This document shows positions 38,288-49,524 of a stretch of 64,000 bases of DNA, piece after piece. Each line of letters opens with the position of its first letter. Position 1 is the stretch's first letter. Source of the stretch: Sphingobium fluviale (lineage in GTDB: Bacteria > Pseudomonadota > Alphaproteobacteria > Sphingomonadales > Sphingomonadaceae); the NCBI RefSeq assembly GCF_004122115.1, contig NZ_SBKP01000007.1, positions 62,001-126,000 of the forward strand, in the 5' to 3' direction. The notes under the pieces were generated by a model that worked only from the letters and a program-made list of their open reading frames with translations, was not told the DNA's origin and ran no database searches. The translations under genes were made by a program, and so were the position numbers.

Positions 38288-39253
38288 ATGACCGCCCCTC
38301 TCAATATCGCCGTGCAGATGGACCCGATGGAAGGGATCAAGATCGGCGGGGATTCGACCTTTGCCATTATGCTCAGCGCGCAGGCGCGCGGGCACAGGCT
38401 TTACCACTATGAGGCGCCTGCTCTGACGATGCGCGGTGGGCGGCTGATCGCCAAGGCCCGGCCCGTCACGGTGCAGCGAGTTGAGGGCGATCATTTCAGC
38501 TTCGGCGACTGGACGAGCCTTGATCTTGGCCGCGATGTCGATGTCGTGCTGATGCGGCAGGACCCGCCGTTTGACCTCTCCTATATCACCGCGACGCATC
38601 TGCTGGAGCGGATCGAGGGCGAGACGTTGGTGGTGAACAACCCGGCTGCCGTCCGCAATGCGCCGGAAAAGCTGTTCGTGCTCGATTATGCGCGCTTCAT
38701 GCCGCCGACGATGATCACGCGGGATTTGGCCGAAGTAAAAAGCTTCTTAGCCGAGCATGGAGAGATTGTCGTCAAGCCGCTCTATGGCAATGCGGGCAAT
38801 GCGGTGTTTCATGTTGGCGGCGATGGCGCGAACCTTTCCGCGCTGGTCGAGCTGTTCAACGCGAGCTGGGTCGAGCCGTTCATGGTGCAGGCGTTTATCC
38901 CTGCGGTGAGCGCGGGCGACAAGCGCATCGTGCTGGTCGATGGCGAGGTGGCGGGCGCAGTGAACCGGGTGCCGGGCAAGGGCGAGATCCGCTCCAACCT
39001 CGCGGTCGGCGGGTCCGCTGCCAAGACCGAGCTGACCGAGCGGGAGCGGGAAATCTGCGTCGCCTTAGGCCCGGAGTTGAAAAAGCGCGGGCTTCTGTTT
39101 GTCGGCATAGACGTGATCGGCGGCGAGTGGCTGACCGAGATCAACGTCACGTCTCCTACGGGCATCGTCTCCATCGACGCGTTCAACGGCACTGACACCG
39201 GCGCGATGATCTGGGAGGCAATCGAGGCGCGCCTCGCATCCATGCAGCGATGA
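38288..39253 (+). CDS. gshB: Glutathione synthase
   Basis: The 321-residue ATP-grasp enzyme joins gamma-glutamylcysteine and glycine. Family stretches are IAVQMDPMEGIKIGGDSTF at the N-terminus, LMRQDPPFDLSYITATHLLE, VVKPLYGNAG and VTSPTGIVSID at the C-terminus. The ATG at 38288 has GGAG nine bases upstream; the frame is open upstream into the palindromic repeat, but that is not coding. Glutathione made here could serve the glutathione transferase and the Atm1-type exporter in this window. Confidence 0.95.
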   Translation: MTAPLNIAVQMDPMEGIKIGGDSTFAIMLSAQARGHRLYHYEAPALTMRGGRLIAKARPVTVQRVEGDHFSFGDWTSLDLGRDVDVVLMRQDPPFDLSYITATHLLERIEGETLVVNNPAAVRNAPEKLFVLDYARFMPPTMITRDLAEVKSFLAEHGEIVVKPLYGNAGNAVFHVGGDGANLSALVELFNASWVEPFMVQAFIPAVSAGDKRIVLVDGEVAGAVNRVPGKGEIRSNLAVGGSAAKTELTEREREICVALGPELKKRGLLFVGIDVIGGEWLTEINVTSPTGIVSIDAFNGTDTGAMIWEAIEARLASMQR

Positions 39254-39269
39254 TAATGGTGTTCCGCCG

Positions 39270-39875
39270 ATGACCGAGTGGGTAATCCAACTGATCGACG
39301 GCGGGGGCTATTGGGGCATCGCGCTGCTGATGGTGCTGGAAAACGTCTTTCCGCCGATCCCGTCCGAGCTGATCATGGGCATTGGCGGCATCCGCGTGGG
39401 GCAGGGGCGGATGGAGATGATCCCGCTGTTGATCGCGGGGACGGTAGGCACCACCATCGGTAATATTCCGTGGTACTGGCTGGGTTATAGCCTCGGCACG
39501 GAGCGGCTGCGGCCTTTTGTGGAGCGGTTCGGCCGTTTCCTCACGCTCGACTGGCACACGATCACGCATCTCAACCGGCTGTTCACGCGGCATGGCGAGA
39601 AAATCGTGTTCGTCATCCGCTTCATGCCCGCCTTCCGCACCATTGTCTCGCTGCCCGCAGGCATATTCCGCATGCACCCGCTGCGGTTCCTGATCTGGAC
39701 GGCGGCGGGCTCCACGATCTGGAACATCATTCTTGCGAGCGCGGGTTATTTTATGGGCGCGCATTTCAAGCGGATTGATGATTATCTTGGGCCACTGGCG
39801 ACGGCGGCGCTGGCGTTCGGGCTGCTGTGGTTCGTGTGGCGGCTGATCCGCTGGAAGCCGCGCGCGGAGGATTGA
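39270..39875 (+). CDS. DedA family inner-membrane protein
   Basis: The 201-residue protein has the DedA/VTT pattern: LLMVLENVFPPIPSELIMGIGG, GNIPWYWLGYSLG, and RFMPAFRTIVSLPAGIFRM, with four to five membrane segments. DedA proteins act in undecaprenyl-phosphate or phospholipid flipping and support membrane homeostasis. It is 16 bp downstream of gshB, so co-transcribed. It converges on xerC with 5 bp between the stops. Confidence 0.9.
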   Translation: MTEWVIQLIDGGGYWGIALLMVLENVFPPIPSELIMGIGGIRVGQGRMEMIPLLIAGTVGTTIGNIPWYWLGYSLGTERLRPFVERFGRFLTLDWHTITHLNRLFTRHGEKIVFVIRFMPAFRTIVSLPAGIFRMHPLRFLIWTAAGSTIWNIILASAGYFMGAHFKRIDDYLGPLATAALAFGLLWFVWRLIRWKPRAED

Positions 39876-39880
39876 GTGCG

Positions 39881-40777
39881 CTAAGCCCTTGGATGGGCAT
39901 TGCGATAGATGTCGAGCAGATGGGCGGCGTCGACATGGGTGTAGATTTGTGTGGAGCTGAGGCTTGCGTGGCCGAGCAGCTCCTGTAGCGCGCGCAGGTC
40001 CGCGCCGCGCCCGAGGAGATGCGTGGCGAAGCTGTGGCGCAGGGCATGGGGGCTGGTGCGCTCCGGCAGTTGCAACCGCCGCCGCGCCTCGCGCACCGCC
40101 TTGCGGATGATCGCGGGGTCGAGCGGTCCGCCGCGTGCGCCACGGAACAGCGGCTCGGCCTTGCCGGTGCCATAAGGGCAGAGCGCGGCATATTCGGCCA
40201 AGGCCTCGCGCACCTGCGGGAGCAGCGGCACGATCCGCGTCTTGCCGCGCTTGCCGGTGATGCGGATGGTCTCATGGGCTGGCACATCGCTTCCGGTGAG
40301 CGAAAGCGCCTCCGAGATGCGCAGGCCCGCGCCATAGAGCAGCAGCAGCACCGCCCAGTTGCGCGCGGCGATCCACGGTTCGGCGGCATTTTCGGCCACA
40401 TCCTCGCCCAGCGCGATCACATCATCCGGGCTGACCGGGCGGGGCACCCCCTTCTTGACGCGCGGGCCGCGTATCGGCGGCACGGTTGCCTCCTCGCCGC
40501 CCGCGAACTTCAGGAAGGCGCGGATGGCGGACAGCTCCCGCGCTGTGGAGGCATTGCCGAGGCCTTCCGCGCGCCGGTGCGCGAGGAAAGCGCGCAGGTC
40601 TGTTGCGGGCAGGGCGGCGAGGGTTTTGGTGGAGGGGACCGCGCCCTGATGGCGGGCGAGAAAGGCAAGCAGCCGCTCCGCACTCGCGACATAGGCGCGC
40701 ACCGTGTGGGCCGAGCGGCGGCGCTCCAGCGCCAGATGCCGGTGCCATGTGGCGAGCAGGGGGTGGGGCTGCTTCAT
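39881..40777 (-). CDS. xerC: Tyrosine recombinase XerC
   Basis: The 298-residue protein has the N-terminal core-binding SAM-like domain and the catalytic domain with GAGLRISEAL (first Arg), HALRHSFATHLLGRGADLR (His-x2-Arg), LGHASLSSTQIYTHVD (His and the nucleophile Tyr). It resolves chromosome dimers at dif with XerD. It is the last gene of the rph-rdgB-hemW-xerC group, 8 bp after hemW. Its place among core genes argues against a phage integrase. Confidence 0.93.
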   Translation of the reverse strand: MKQPHPLLATWHRHLALERRRSAHTVRAYVASAERLLAFLARHQGAVPSTKTLAALPATDLRAFLAHRRAEGLGNASTARELSAIRAFLKFAGGEEATVPPIRGPRVKKGVPRPVSPDDVIALGEDVAENAAEPWIAARNWAVLLLLYGAGLRISEALSLTGSDVPAHETIRITGKRGKTRIVPLLPQVREALAEYAALCPYGTGKAEPLFRGARGGPLDPAIIRKAVREARRRLQLPERTSPHALRHSFATHLLGRGADLRALQELLGHASLSSTQIYTHVDAAHLLDIYRNAHPRA

Positions 40778-40785
40778 AGCTGTGT

Positions 40786-42030
40786 TTATACCACAATCTG
40801 CGGCAGAATGGCATCGAGCAGCAGCATGCCCGCAGGCGTGACGGCGAGGCGGGGGCCATCGGTGTGCAGCAGGCCGTGGCCGGTGAGCCGCGTGACTGCC
40901 GCGCGGTCGACCATCGCGCTGCCATCAAGGCGGAGGCGGGCGGCGAGCGCGGCAATGTCTATCCCCTCCGCCAGCCGCAGGCCCATCATCAGTGCCTCGC
41001 GCGCCTGATCCTGAGGCGCGAGGGGCGTTTCGGCTTGCGCGCCATGCTGGTTGCGGGCGACGGCGGCCAGCCAGTTTTCTGGCTTTTTGTGACGCTGGGT
41101 GGCGCAGGTTCTGGTTGGTGATCGGTGCCAGCCCGCTCCCCCTCCCAACCCCCCGATATGGTATCCTATGGGAGGTTGGGAGGGGGAGTGGGCTGGTGCG
41201 GCATCCAGACAAAAAGGCCGCCGCCCATGCGCGCCGGGGCCGACGCCGACATAATCCTGATAGCGCCAATAGGCGAGGTTGTGGCGGCTCTCCTCACCCG
41301 CACGGGCGTGGTTGCTCACCTCATAGGCGGGGATGCCCGCTTGAGCGCTCAGTTCCTGCGTTGCCTCATAGAGATCGGCGGCATGGTCGGCGTCCAGCGG
41401 CGTGAAATCGCCCTGCCGCACCAAGGTTTCGAAGCGGGTGCCCGGCTCGATCGTGAGCTGATAGAGCGAGAGGTGCGAGGTCTGGCGGGCCAGCGCGGCT
41501 TTGAGCTGCGCCTGCCAGTGCGCAATGCTCTGGCCGGGCAGAGCGTAGATCAGGTCGAAGCTCACGCGCGCGAAAGCGCTTTGCGCGACATCGAGCGCGG
41601 TGTGCGCCTCGCTTGCATCGTGCGCGCGACCGAGGAAGCGCAAGGCCTCCGCCTCGAACGACTGGATTCCGAGTGACACGCGGTTGACGCCAGCCGCCGC
41701 GAGGTCGGCAAAGCGGGCGACCTCTACGCTATTGGGGTTGGCCTCCAGCGTGATCTCTATGTCATCCGCAAACTGCCAGTGCCGCTGCGCCGCTGCGATG
41801 AGATCCGCTACGAGAGCGGGCGGCATCAGGCTGGGCGTGCCGCCGCCGAAGAAGATCGAGCCGAGGTCGCGCGGGCCGGTCTGCGCGGCTTCATAGGCCA
41901 TGTCCGCCAGCAAAGCCGCGCGCCATGTGTCCACGTCCACGCTCTCACGCACATGGCTGTTGAAATCGCAATAGGGGCATTTGGAAACGCAGAACGGCCA
42001 GTGGATGTAGAGGGCGAGCGGCGCGGTCAC
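40786..42030 (-). CDS. hemW: Heme chaperone HemW-like radical SAM protein with repeat insertion
   Basis: The 414-residue radical SAM protein has the cluster motif CVSKCPYC, the GGGTPSL stretch and the HNLAYW motif that separates HemW heme chaperones from the coproporphyrinogen oxidase HemN. It is about 30 residues longer than usual. The extra part (about residues 272-305, after GVGPGAHGR) is encoded by a palindromic family A repeat inserted in frame. The start is a GTG at 42030 with GAGAG upstream; a TTG at 42054 is also in frame. It lies 7 bp after rdgB, the usual order. Whether the insert is tolerated in a surface loop is inference, but the frame is intact to the end. Confidence 0.92.
   Translation of the reverse strand: MTAPLALYIHWPFCVSKCPYCDFNSHVRESVDVDTWRAALLADMAYEAAQTGPRDLGSIFFGGGTPSLMPPALVADLIAAAQRHWQFADDIEITLEANPNSVEVARFADLAAAGVNRVSLGIQSFEAEALRFLGRAHDASEAHTALDVAQSAFARVSFDLIYALPGQSIAHWQAQLKAALARQTSHLSLYQLTIEPGTRFETLVRQGDFTPLDADHAADLYEATQELSAQAGIPAYEVSNHARAGEESRHNLAYWRYQDYVGVGPGAHGRRPFCLDAAPAHSPSQPPIGYHIGGLGGGAGWHRSPTRTCATQRHKKPENWLAAVARNQHGAQAETPLAPQDQAREALMMGLRLAEGIDIAALAARLRLDGSAMVDRAAVTRLTGHGLLHTDGPRLAVTPAGMLLLDAILPQIVV
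41122..41206 (-). repeat. Palindromic repeat, family A, inserted in frame in hemW
   Basis: On the minus strand the element reads GGATGCCGCACCAGCCC... to ...GGCTGGCACCGA. The arms CCAGCCC.CTCCCCCTCCCAACC and its partner match over 27 bases with two mismatches around a loop of about 15 bases. From GCACCA to CACCGA it is 78 nt (26 codons) with no stop in the hemW frame. Its ends match the intergenic copy at 7415-7492. Confidence 0.75.
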
Positions 42031-42037
42031 TGCACTC

Positions 42038-42640
42038 TCAAAACACCGCCGCAACGAGCTGGCGAAATGCGTCGGCGCGGTGGCTCATCGCGTGCTTGGC
42101 GGCGGGGTCCATCTCCGCGAAGGTGATGGCGTGGCCTTGGGGCACGAAGATCGGGTCATAGCCGAAGCCCTTGTCCCCGCGCGGCGGCCAGACGAGGCTG
42201 CCATCGACACGGCCTTCGAAGCTTTCCACATGCCCGTCCGGCCAGGCGAGGCTGAGCGCGCAGATGAAATGCGCGTCACGCGGCGCGTCCGGGCCTGCTG
42301 CTACGAGTGCCTCTTGGATCTTGGCCATGGCGAGCGAGAAGTCCTTGGTCTCTCCCGCCCAGCGCGCGGAATAGATGCCGGGGTCACCGCCCAGCGCCGA
42401 TACACACAGGCCGCTGTCGTCCGCCAATGCTGGCAGGCCCGATGCTGTCGCGGAAGCCAAAGCCTTCAACTCGGCATTCGCGATGAAGGTCGTGCCCGTC
42501 TCCTCCGGCTCCGGCAGGCCAAGCGCGCCTGCGGAAACCGGCTCCATGCCATAAGGGCCGAGCAGCTCGGTAATCTCGCGCACTTTGCCCGCATTATGGC
42601 TGGCGATCACCAGCCTGCCGGGGGAGAGCTTGCGTGTCAC
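42038..42640 (-). CDS. rdgB: Non-canonical purine NTP pyrophosphatase (XTP/dITP)
   Basis: The 200-residue Ham1/RdgB enzyme removes dITP and XTP from the nucleotide pool. Motifs are [13 protein letters not shown] at the N-terminus, [19 protein letters not shown], and GFGYDPIF near the C-terminus. The start is a GTG at 42640 ([10 protein letters not shown]) with GAGGG eight bases upstream. The frame continues upstream but overlaps rph. It lies 10 bp after rph, a widely conserved pair. Confidence 0.94.
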   Translation of the reverse strand: MTRKLSPGRLVIASHNAGKVREITELLGPYGMEPVSAGALGLPEPEETGTTFIANAELKALASATASGLPALADDSGLCVSALGGDPGIYSARWAGETKDFSLAMAKIQEALVAAGPDAPRDAHFICALSLAWPDGHVESFEGRVDGSLVWPPRGDKGFGYDPIFVPQGHAITFAEMDPAAKHAMSHRADAFRQLVAAVF

Positions 42641-42650
42641 CGGGCGACCC

Positions 42651-43367
<717 letters not shown>

Positions 43368-43595
43368 GGGAATACCTTTCCTCTAAGACACTAATATGCT
43401 GGGGAGCCGCTTATGCAGCGAGTGCCGCCTGCACAAGCGGATTCCGCTGAAGCCGGGCCAAAGCATGGCGGATCAACGACAGTTCGGTTCACCGATTTGG
43501 TGTTTCTGTCCGTCGCGGATGAATGAGCAGAGCGTCGCCGCCCTATTTCGTTCGTCACAATTGAGCGGGCGCGAGAGTGCCCCTACAGTGGCCCC

Positions 43596-44660
43596 ATGCG
43601 AGTCACCCCGATCTCAGAACTGAACGACCGTGCGCGCGATATTTTCCGCCTTGTGGTTGAGAATTATCTGGGCAGCGGCGCGCCTGTCGGCTCGCGCACG
43701 ATCAGCCAGCTGTCGGGGCTGAACCTCTCCTCTGCCTCCATCCGCACAGTGATGCAGGATTTGGAGGAGATGGGCCTGCTTGCCGCGCCCCATGTGTCTG
43801 CCGGGCGGATGCCGACCGAAAGCGGCCTGCGGCTGTTTGTCGATGCTATGATGCAGGTGGCCGAGCCTTCCGCAGAAGAGCGGCGCGTGATCGAGCAGGG
43901 CGTGGGCGAGATCAATGGCCCGATAGAGGATGCGCTGGCCTCCACCAGTGCGATCCTCTCTGGCCTTTCTGCCTGCGCCGGCATGGTGCTGGTGCCCCGG
44001 CGTGAGCTGGTGCTGCGGCAGTTCAGTTTCGTGCCACTGGGCCGGGCCGGGCCGGGCGGCGCGGAACAGGCGCTCGCGATTCTGGTGAGCGCCGATGGCG
44101 GTGTGGAAAACCGCATCGTCGATCTGCCGGCAGGAGTCAGTCCGACGGCGCTGGTTGAGGCGGGAAATTATATCTCGGCGCGCCTTTCGGGCCTCACACT
44201 GGCGCAGGCGCGCGAGAAGCTGGCAGGAGAGCTGGCGCGGGATCGCGCGGTGCTTGATGAAGCGGCGCGTGGCCTCATCGAGAGCGGGCTGGCGAGCTGG
44301 AGCAGCGACGCTTCGGAACGCCCGGTGCTGATCGTGCGGGGGCAGGCGAACCTGATCGACGAACATGCCTCGGCAGACCTGGAGCGCGTGCGGCAATTGC
44401 TGGAGGATCTGGAGGGCAAGCAGGAGATTTCGCGCCTGATGGAAGGGGCGATGCAGGCCGCCGCCACCAAAATCTTCATCGGATCGGAGAACAAACTCTT
44501 TTCCTTGTCCGGTTCTTCGGTCATAGCCGCGCCGTACCGCGATGGGGAAGGGCGGGTCGTCGGCGTGGTCGGCGTGATCGGCCCCACCCGCTTGAACTAT
44601 GCGCGCGTGATCCCCATGGTGGATTTCACCGCACAGACATTATCGAGATTGATGAGATGA
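43596..44660 (+). CDS. hrcA: Heat-inducible transcription repressor HrcA
   Basis: The 354-residue repressor of chaperonin genes has an N-terminal winged helix (GAPVGSRTISQLSGLNLSSASIR, LAAPHVSAGRMPTESGLR) and a C-terminal GAF-like dimerisation region. It binds CIRCE operators, usually at groESL; I found no CIRCE (TTAGCACTC...) upstream of this gene. A weak promoter-like TTGAGC...CCCCTAC lies within 40 bases of the start. Its stop overlaps the grpE ATG (ATGA), so hrcA-grpE is a coupled pair. Confidence 0.93.
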   Translation: MRVTPISELNDRARDIFRLVVENYLGSGAPVGSRTISQLSGLNLSSASIRTVMQDLEEMGLLAAPHVSAGRMPTESGLRLFVDAMMQVAEPSAEERRVIEQGVGEINGPIEDALASTSAILSGLSACAGMVLVPRRELVLRQFSFVPLGRAGPGGAEQALAILVSADGGVENRIVDLPAGVSPTALVEAGNYISARLSGLTLAQAREKLAGELARDRAVLDEAARGLIESGLASWSSDASERPVLIVRGQANLIDEHASADLERVRQLLEDLEGKQEISRLMEGAMQAAATKIFIGSENKLFSLSGSSVIAAPYRDGEGRVVGVVGVIGPTRLNYARVIPMVDFTAQTLSRLMR

Positions 44661-45217
44661 ACGAACAGAAAATGGAAGCTGACCAGAACGAAAAGGCTGA
44701 AGTGGAGGCATCAGTGACAGACGGCGCGAGCGAGGCGCTCGATGATCTGGACGCCCGGTTCGCGGAGCTGGAGCAGGAGCTGGAAACGGCGAAGCAGGAT
44801 GTGCTCTATGCCCATGCAGAGACGCAGAATGTGCGCCGCCGTATGGAAAAGGAGCTGGCCGATGCCCGCGCCTATGCCGCGACCGCTTTTGCGCGCGATA
44901 TCCTCTCGGTGGCGGACAATCTTGGCCGGGCGCTCGATTCCATCCCCGCCGAGCTGCGCGAGGACGACAAGTTCAAGGCGCTTGTTGTAGGGCTGGAGGC
45001 TACGGGCCGCGAGGTCGAGAGCGTATTCGCCCGCCACGGCATCGAGAAGGTGAAGGCGCTGGGCGCCATGCTCGATCCCAACCTCCATCAGGCTATGATC
45101 GAGCTGCCGAGTGACGAGGCACCCGGCACAATCGTGCAGGAGATGCAGGCGGGCTATAAAATCAAGGACCGGTTGCTGCGCCCGGCGCTGGTGGGTGTGG
45201 CGAAAAAGCCGGATTAA
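44657..45217 (+). CDS. grpE: Nucleotide exchange factor GrpE
   Basis: The 186-residue co-chaperone has a long N-terminal coiled coil (LEQELETAKQDVLYAHAETQNVRRRMEKEL, residues about 37-66) and the C-terminal beta domain with HGIEKVKALGAMLDPNLHQAM. It releases ADP from DnaK, encoded about 1.2 kb downstream. It is translationally coupled to hrcA. A half copy of the palindromic family A repeat follows its stop. Confidence 0.95.
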   Translation: MNEQKMEADQNEKAEVEASVTDGASEALDDLDARFAELEQELETAKQDVLYAHAETQNVRRRMEKELADARAYAATAFARDILSVADNLGRALDSIPAELREDDKFKALVVGLEATGREVESVFARHGIEKVKALGAMLDPNLHQAMIELPSDEAPGTIVQEMQAGYKIKDRLLRPALVGVAKKPD

Positions 45218-45231
45218 CGCGCCTCGGCAGC

Positions 45232-45252
45232 GGGAGGGGGAGCGGGCTGGTG
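45232..45252 (+). repeat. Half copy of palindromic repeat family A
   Basis: GGGAGGGGGAGCGGGCTGGTG matches the right arm of the element in hemW (GGGAGGGGGAGTGGGCTGGTG) with one difference, and the following TCGG agrees with the element end loosely. The left arm is missing. It lies in the 47-bp gap between grpE and the zincin gene. Confidence 0.6.
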
Positions 45253-45264
45253 TCGGCTACGCCA

Positions 45265-45720
45265 TCAAAACGGCAACAGCGCCTCCAGCGCGTCTTGCGG
45301 GGGAGCGCCCGCCGCGCATAGCCCGCGCCGATAGAGGAAGGCATGGCGGACGATTTCCGCCTGCTGCTCAATCCCATAGCGGGCAAAGGGCTTGCCTGGT
45401 TCCAGCGCATACTCATAGCGGCACCACGGATGGCGCCGCAGTGGCAAAAACCATTTCCCGCGTGCCTGCGCCTGCCACACATGCGTCATCTCGTGGATGA
45501 AGTGACCTTGCAGCGTCAGGCTTTCACATGCAAAATCAGCGCAATAGAGATCGCTATGGGGATGGAACCACAAGTGTCCATCCGGCGCCATCGTGTAGCT
45601 ACGTGGATGGAACAGCCAGAACTTGCGCCGATGCAGGCGCACGGGCGCATAATCTATCGCAGTCCCGAAGATCGACGCGGCGAGCGCGCGTTCTCCGGCG
45701 GTCAATGCGCGGCTGCTCAT
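45265..45720 (-). CDS. Zincin-like protein ('Vgr-related' of sphingomonads)
   Basis: The 151-residue protein has one clear motif, FIHEMTHVWQAQ, the HExxH zinc site of metalloproteases, near residue 76, followed by a Glu that might be the third ligand region (YEYALEPG, or EIVRHAF). It has no signal peptide. Similar sphingomonad proteins carry the name 'vgr related protein' without known function. It starts 13 bp after the stop of the copper chaperone gene on the same strand, so they may be co-transcribed. Confidence 0.7.
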   Translation of the reverse strand: MSSRALTAGERALAASIFGTAIDYAPVRLHRRKFWLFHPRSYTMAPDGHLWFHPHSDLYCADFACESLTLQGHFIHEMTHVWQAQARGKWFLPLRRHPWCRYEYALEPGKPFARYGIEQQAEIVRHAFLYRRGLCAAGAPPQDALEALLPF

Positions 45721-45733
45721 GGGCGGGTCAGGC

Positions 45734-46204
45734 TCAGTGTGCGTCGTGATCCATCCCGTTCATCGGCGCATCGGCTGCACCCGCCTTCTGGATCACGGCG
45801 TCTACCGGCAGGCGGTCGCCGTTGGAAAAGATGAACATCAGGCTCAGCTTGCCTTCCTTCACCACGGCGGGGTTGACGCCATAGATCATCAGATGCTTGC
45901 CGCCCGGCGCGAACGCGACCTTGGTTTCAGCCGGTACTTCGACAGAGTCGATCGGCACCATCGTCATCATGCCGTCCTTCATCACATTGTCGTGCATCTC
46001 TATGCGCAGAGCGCCCTCTGTGCGCACACCGCGCAGCGCCACTGCCTCAGGCCCGCCGTGGATCGTGAAATAGCCGCCAGACGGTGCTTCGGGATTGGGG
46101 TTCAGCTTGATCCATGCCTGATCGACATAGAGCGGCGCCGGGTCTGCGCATGCTGCAAGGGCAAAAGGCGCGGCAAGAACGGCGGCAAAATGAAGCAGTC
46201 GCAT
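45734..46204 (-). CDS. PCu(A)C-type copper chaperone lipoprotein
   Basis: The 156-residue protein has a lipoprotein signal (FALAAC near residue 18) and the copper-binding pattern of the PCu(A)C family: EMHDNVMKDGMMTM followed by PGGKHLMIYG, with His and Met as ligands, plus a Met/His-rich C-terminal tail (APMNGMDHDAH). Such proteins carry Cu(I) in the periplasm for cytochrome oxidase assembly. The ATG at 46204 has GAGGG upstream. It is divergent from dnaK. Confidence 0.9.
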   Translation of the reverse strand: MRLLHFAAVLAAPFALAACADPAPLYVDQAWIKLNPNPEAPSGGYFTIHGGPEAVALRGVRTEGALRIEMHDNVMKDGMMTMVPIDSVEVPAETKVAFAPGGKHLMIYGVNPAVVKEGKLSLMFIFSNGDRLPVDAVIQKAGAADAPMNGMDHDAH

Positions 46205-46265
46205 CGAAATATCCCTCAAATCTGTCCCAAAATTCGACTCGACGGCAGTGCTAAGCCTTCGCGTG

Positions 46266-46293
46266 TCTTGTGCCAAGAAAAAGCGCCCCTATA
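46266..46293 (+). promoter_or_regulatory. Sigma-32 (RpoH) type promoter of dnaK
   Basis: CTTGTG is followed after 13 bases by CCCCTATAT. This fits the heat-shock consensus CTTGAA-N13-15-CCCCATNT closely. It lies about 90 bases before the dnaK ATG, in the gap to the divergent copper chaperone gene. Confidence 0.75.
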
Positions 46294-46383
46294 TCGCAAC
46301 CTGAACGGGAGGCGGCACCGGCTCATTTAGCAGCGATGTCACCCCCTCAACCGCTGAAACTTCTGGGGTTAAAGAGGACATAG

Positions 46384-48288
<1,905 letters not shown>

Positions 48289-48347
48289 TGCCAATGATCT
48301 CCGGCTGCCGCTTGTGGGGGCGGTAGCTGGACGTTCCGGGGGAATGA

Positions 48348-49487
48348 ATGAGCGCGCAAGTCGATTTCTATGAGCTGCTGGGTGTGGAGCGCACCGCCGA
48401 TGGCGCGACGATCAAGTCTGCCTATCGCAAGCTCGCCATGCAGTGCCACCCGGACAAGAATCCGGGCTGCAAGGAAAGCGAAGCCAAGTTCAAGGCGATC
48501 AGCCACGCCTATGATTGCCTGAAAGACGATCAGAAGCGCGCGGCCTATGACCGCTATGGCCATGCCGCGTTCGAAAATGGCGGGCCGGGGGGGCAGGGCG
48601 GCTTTGGCGGCGGCGCCGGTTTCTCAGACCTGGGCGATATTTTCGAGACGATTTTCGGCGGCAGCGGCTTTGGCGGCGGGCGTGGGCGGCAGCAACAGCG
48701 GCGCGGCGCAGACCTGCGCTATGACCTTGAGGTCAGCCTCGAAGAAGCCTTCACCGGCAAGACGCAGGAAATCTCGATCGAGGTTTCCGCCTCATGCGGC
48801 GAGTGCGATGGATCGGGCGCGACGCCGGGCACCGGCACCCGCGCCTGCACCACCTGCGGCGGCCACGGCCAGGTGCGCGCGCAGCAGGGCTTTTTCGTGG
48901 TCGAGCGCACCTGCCCGGCCTGCCACGGCGCGGGCAAGGTGATCGAAAGCCCCTGCCGCGCCTGCCGGGGCGAAGGGCGGGTGGACAAGCCCAAGACGCT
49001 TTCTGTCAACATTCCGGCGGGCGTGGACGAAGGCACGCGCATCCGCCTCACTGGCGAGGGCGAAGCGGGCGCGCGCGGTGCGCCTCCGGGTGATCTCTAT
49101 ATTTTCGTGCATTTGAAGCGCCACCGCGTGTTCGAGCGCGATGGCACGACCCTGTTCTGCCGCGCGCCGGTGAGCTTTACCACGGCGGCGCTGGGCGGCG
49201 AGATCGAGGTGCCGGGGCTGGACCGCGAGGTGGTGAAGATCAAGATCCCGGCGGGCATCCAGTCCGGCAAGCAACTGCGCCAGCGCGGCGCGGGCATGCC
49301 TGCGCTCAATTCACGCGGCGCGCGCGGCGACATGGTGGTGCAGATCGATGTCGAGACGCCGACGCGGCTGAGCGCCAAGCAGAAGGAACTGCTGGAGCAA
49401 TTCCGCGCGACGGAGACGGGCGACGAATGTCCGGCATCGAGCGGATTTTTCAGCAAGCTGAAAGAGATGTGGGACGATTTGGGTTGA
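48348..49487 (+). CDS. dnaJ: Chaperone protein DnaJ (Hsp40)
   Basis: The 379-residue type I J-protein has the J domain with the HPD loop (CHPDKNPG), a Gly/Phe-rich region (GGQGGFGGGAGF), four zinc-finger repeats (CGECDGSG, CTTCGGHG, CPACHGAG, CRACRGEG) and the C-terminal substrate domains. It stimulates the DnaK ATPase and delivers clients. A strong ribosome-binding site (GGGGGAA) precedes the ATG. Confidence 0.97.
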   Translation: MSAQVDFYELLGVERTADGATIKSAYRKLAMQCHPDKNPGCKESEAKFKAISHAYDCLKDDQKRAAYDRYGHAAFENGGPGGQGGFGGGAGFSDLGDIFETIFGGSGFGGGRGRQQQRRGADLRYDLEVSLEEAFTGKTQEISIEVSASCGECDGSGATPGTGTRACTTCGGHGQVRAQQGFFVVERTCPACHGAGKVIESPCRACRGEGRVDKPKTLSVNIPAGVDEGTRIRLTGEGEAGARGAPPGDLYIFVHLKRHRVFERDGTTLFCRAPVSFTTAALGGEIEVPGLDREVVKIKIPAGIQSGKQLRQRGAGMPALNSRGARGDMVVQIDVETPTRLSAKQKELLEQFRATETGDECPASSGFFSKLKEMWDDLG

Positions 49488-49524
49488 ACTATTTTCAATC
49501 GGTTTATGGTCAGGTTGCAAACAT

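Noticed and set aside
39881..40777. Phage or island integrase
   Set aside because: The tyrosine recombinase lies in the conserved rph-rdgB-hemW neighbourhood, has XerC motifs and length, and there is no tRNA target or phage gene beside it.
43368..43595. CIRCE operator upstream of hrcA, and a 75-codon frame in the same gap (43396-43623)
   Set aside because: No TTAGCACTC-N9-GAGTGCTAA was found, and the short frame overlaps the hrcA start with no family pattern or good ribosome-binding site.
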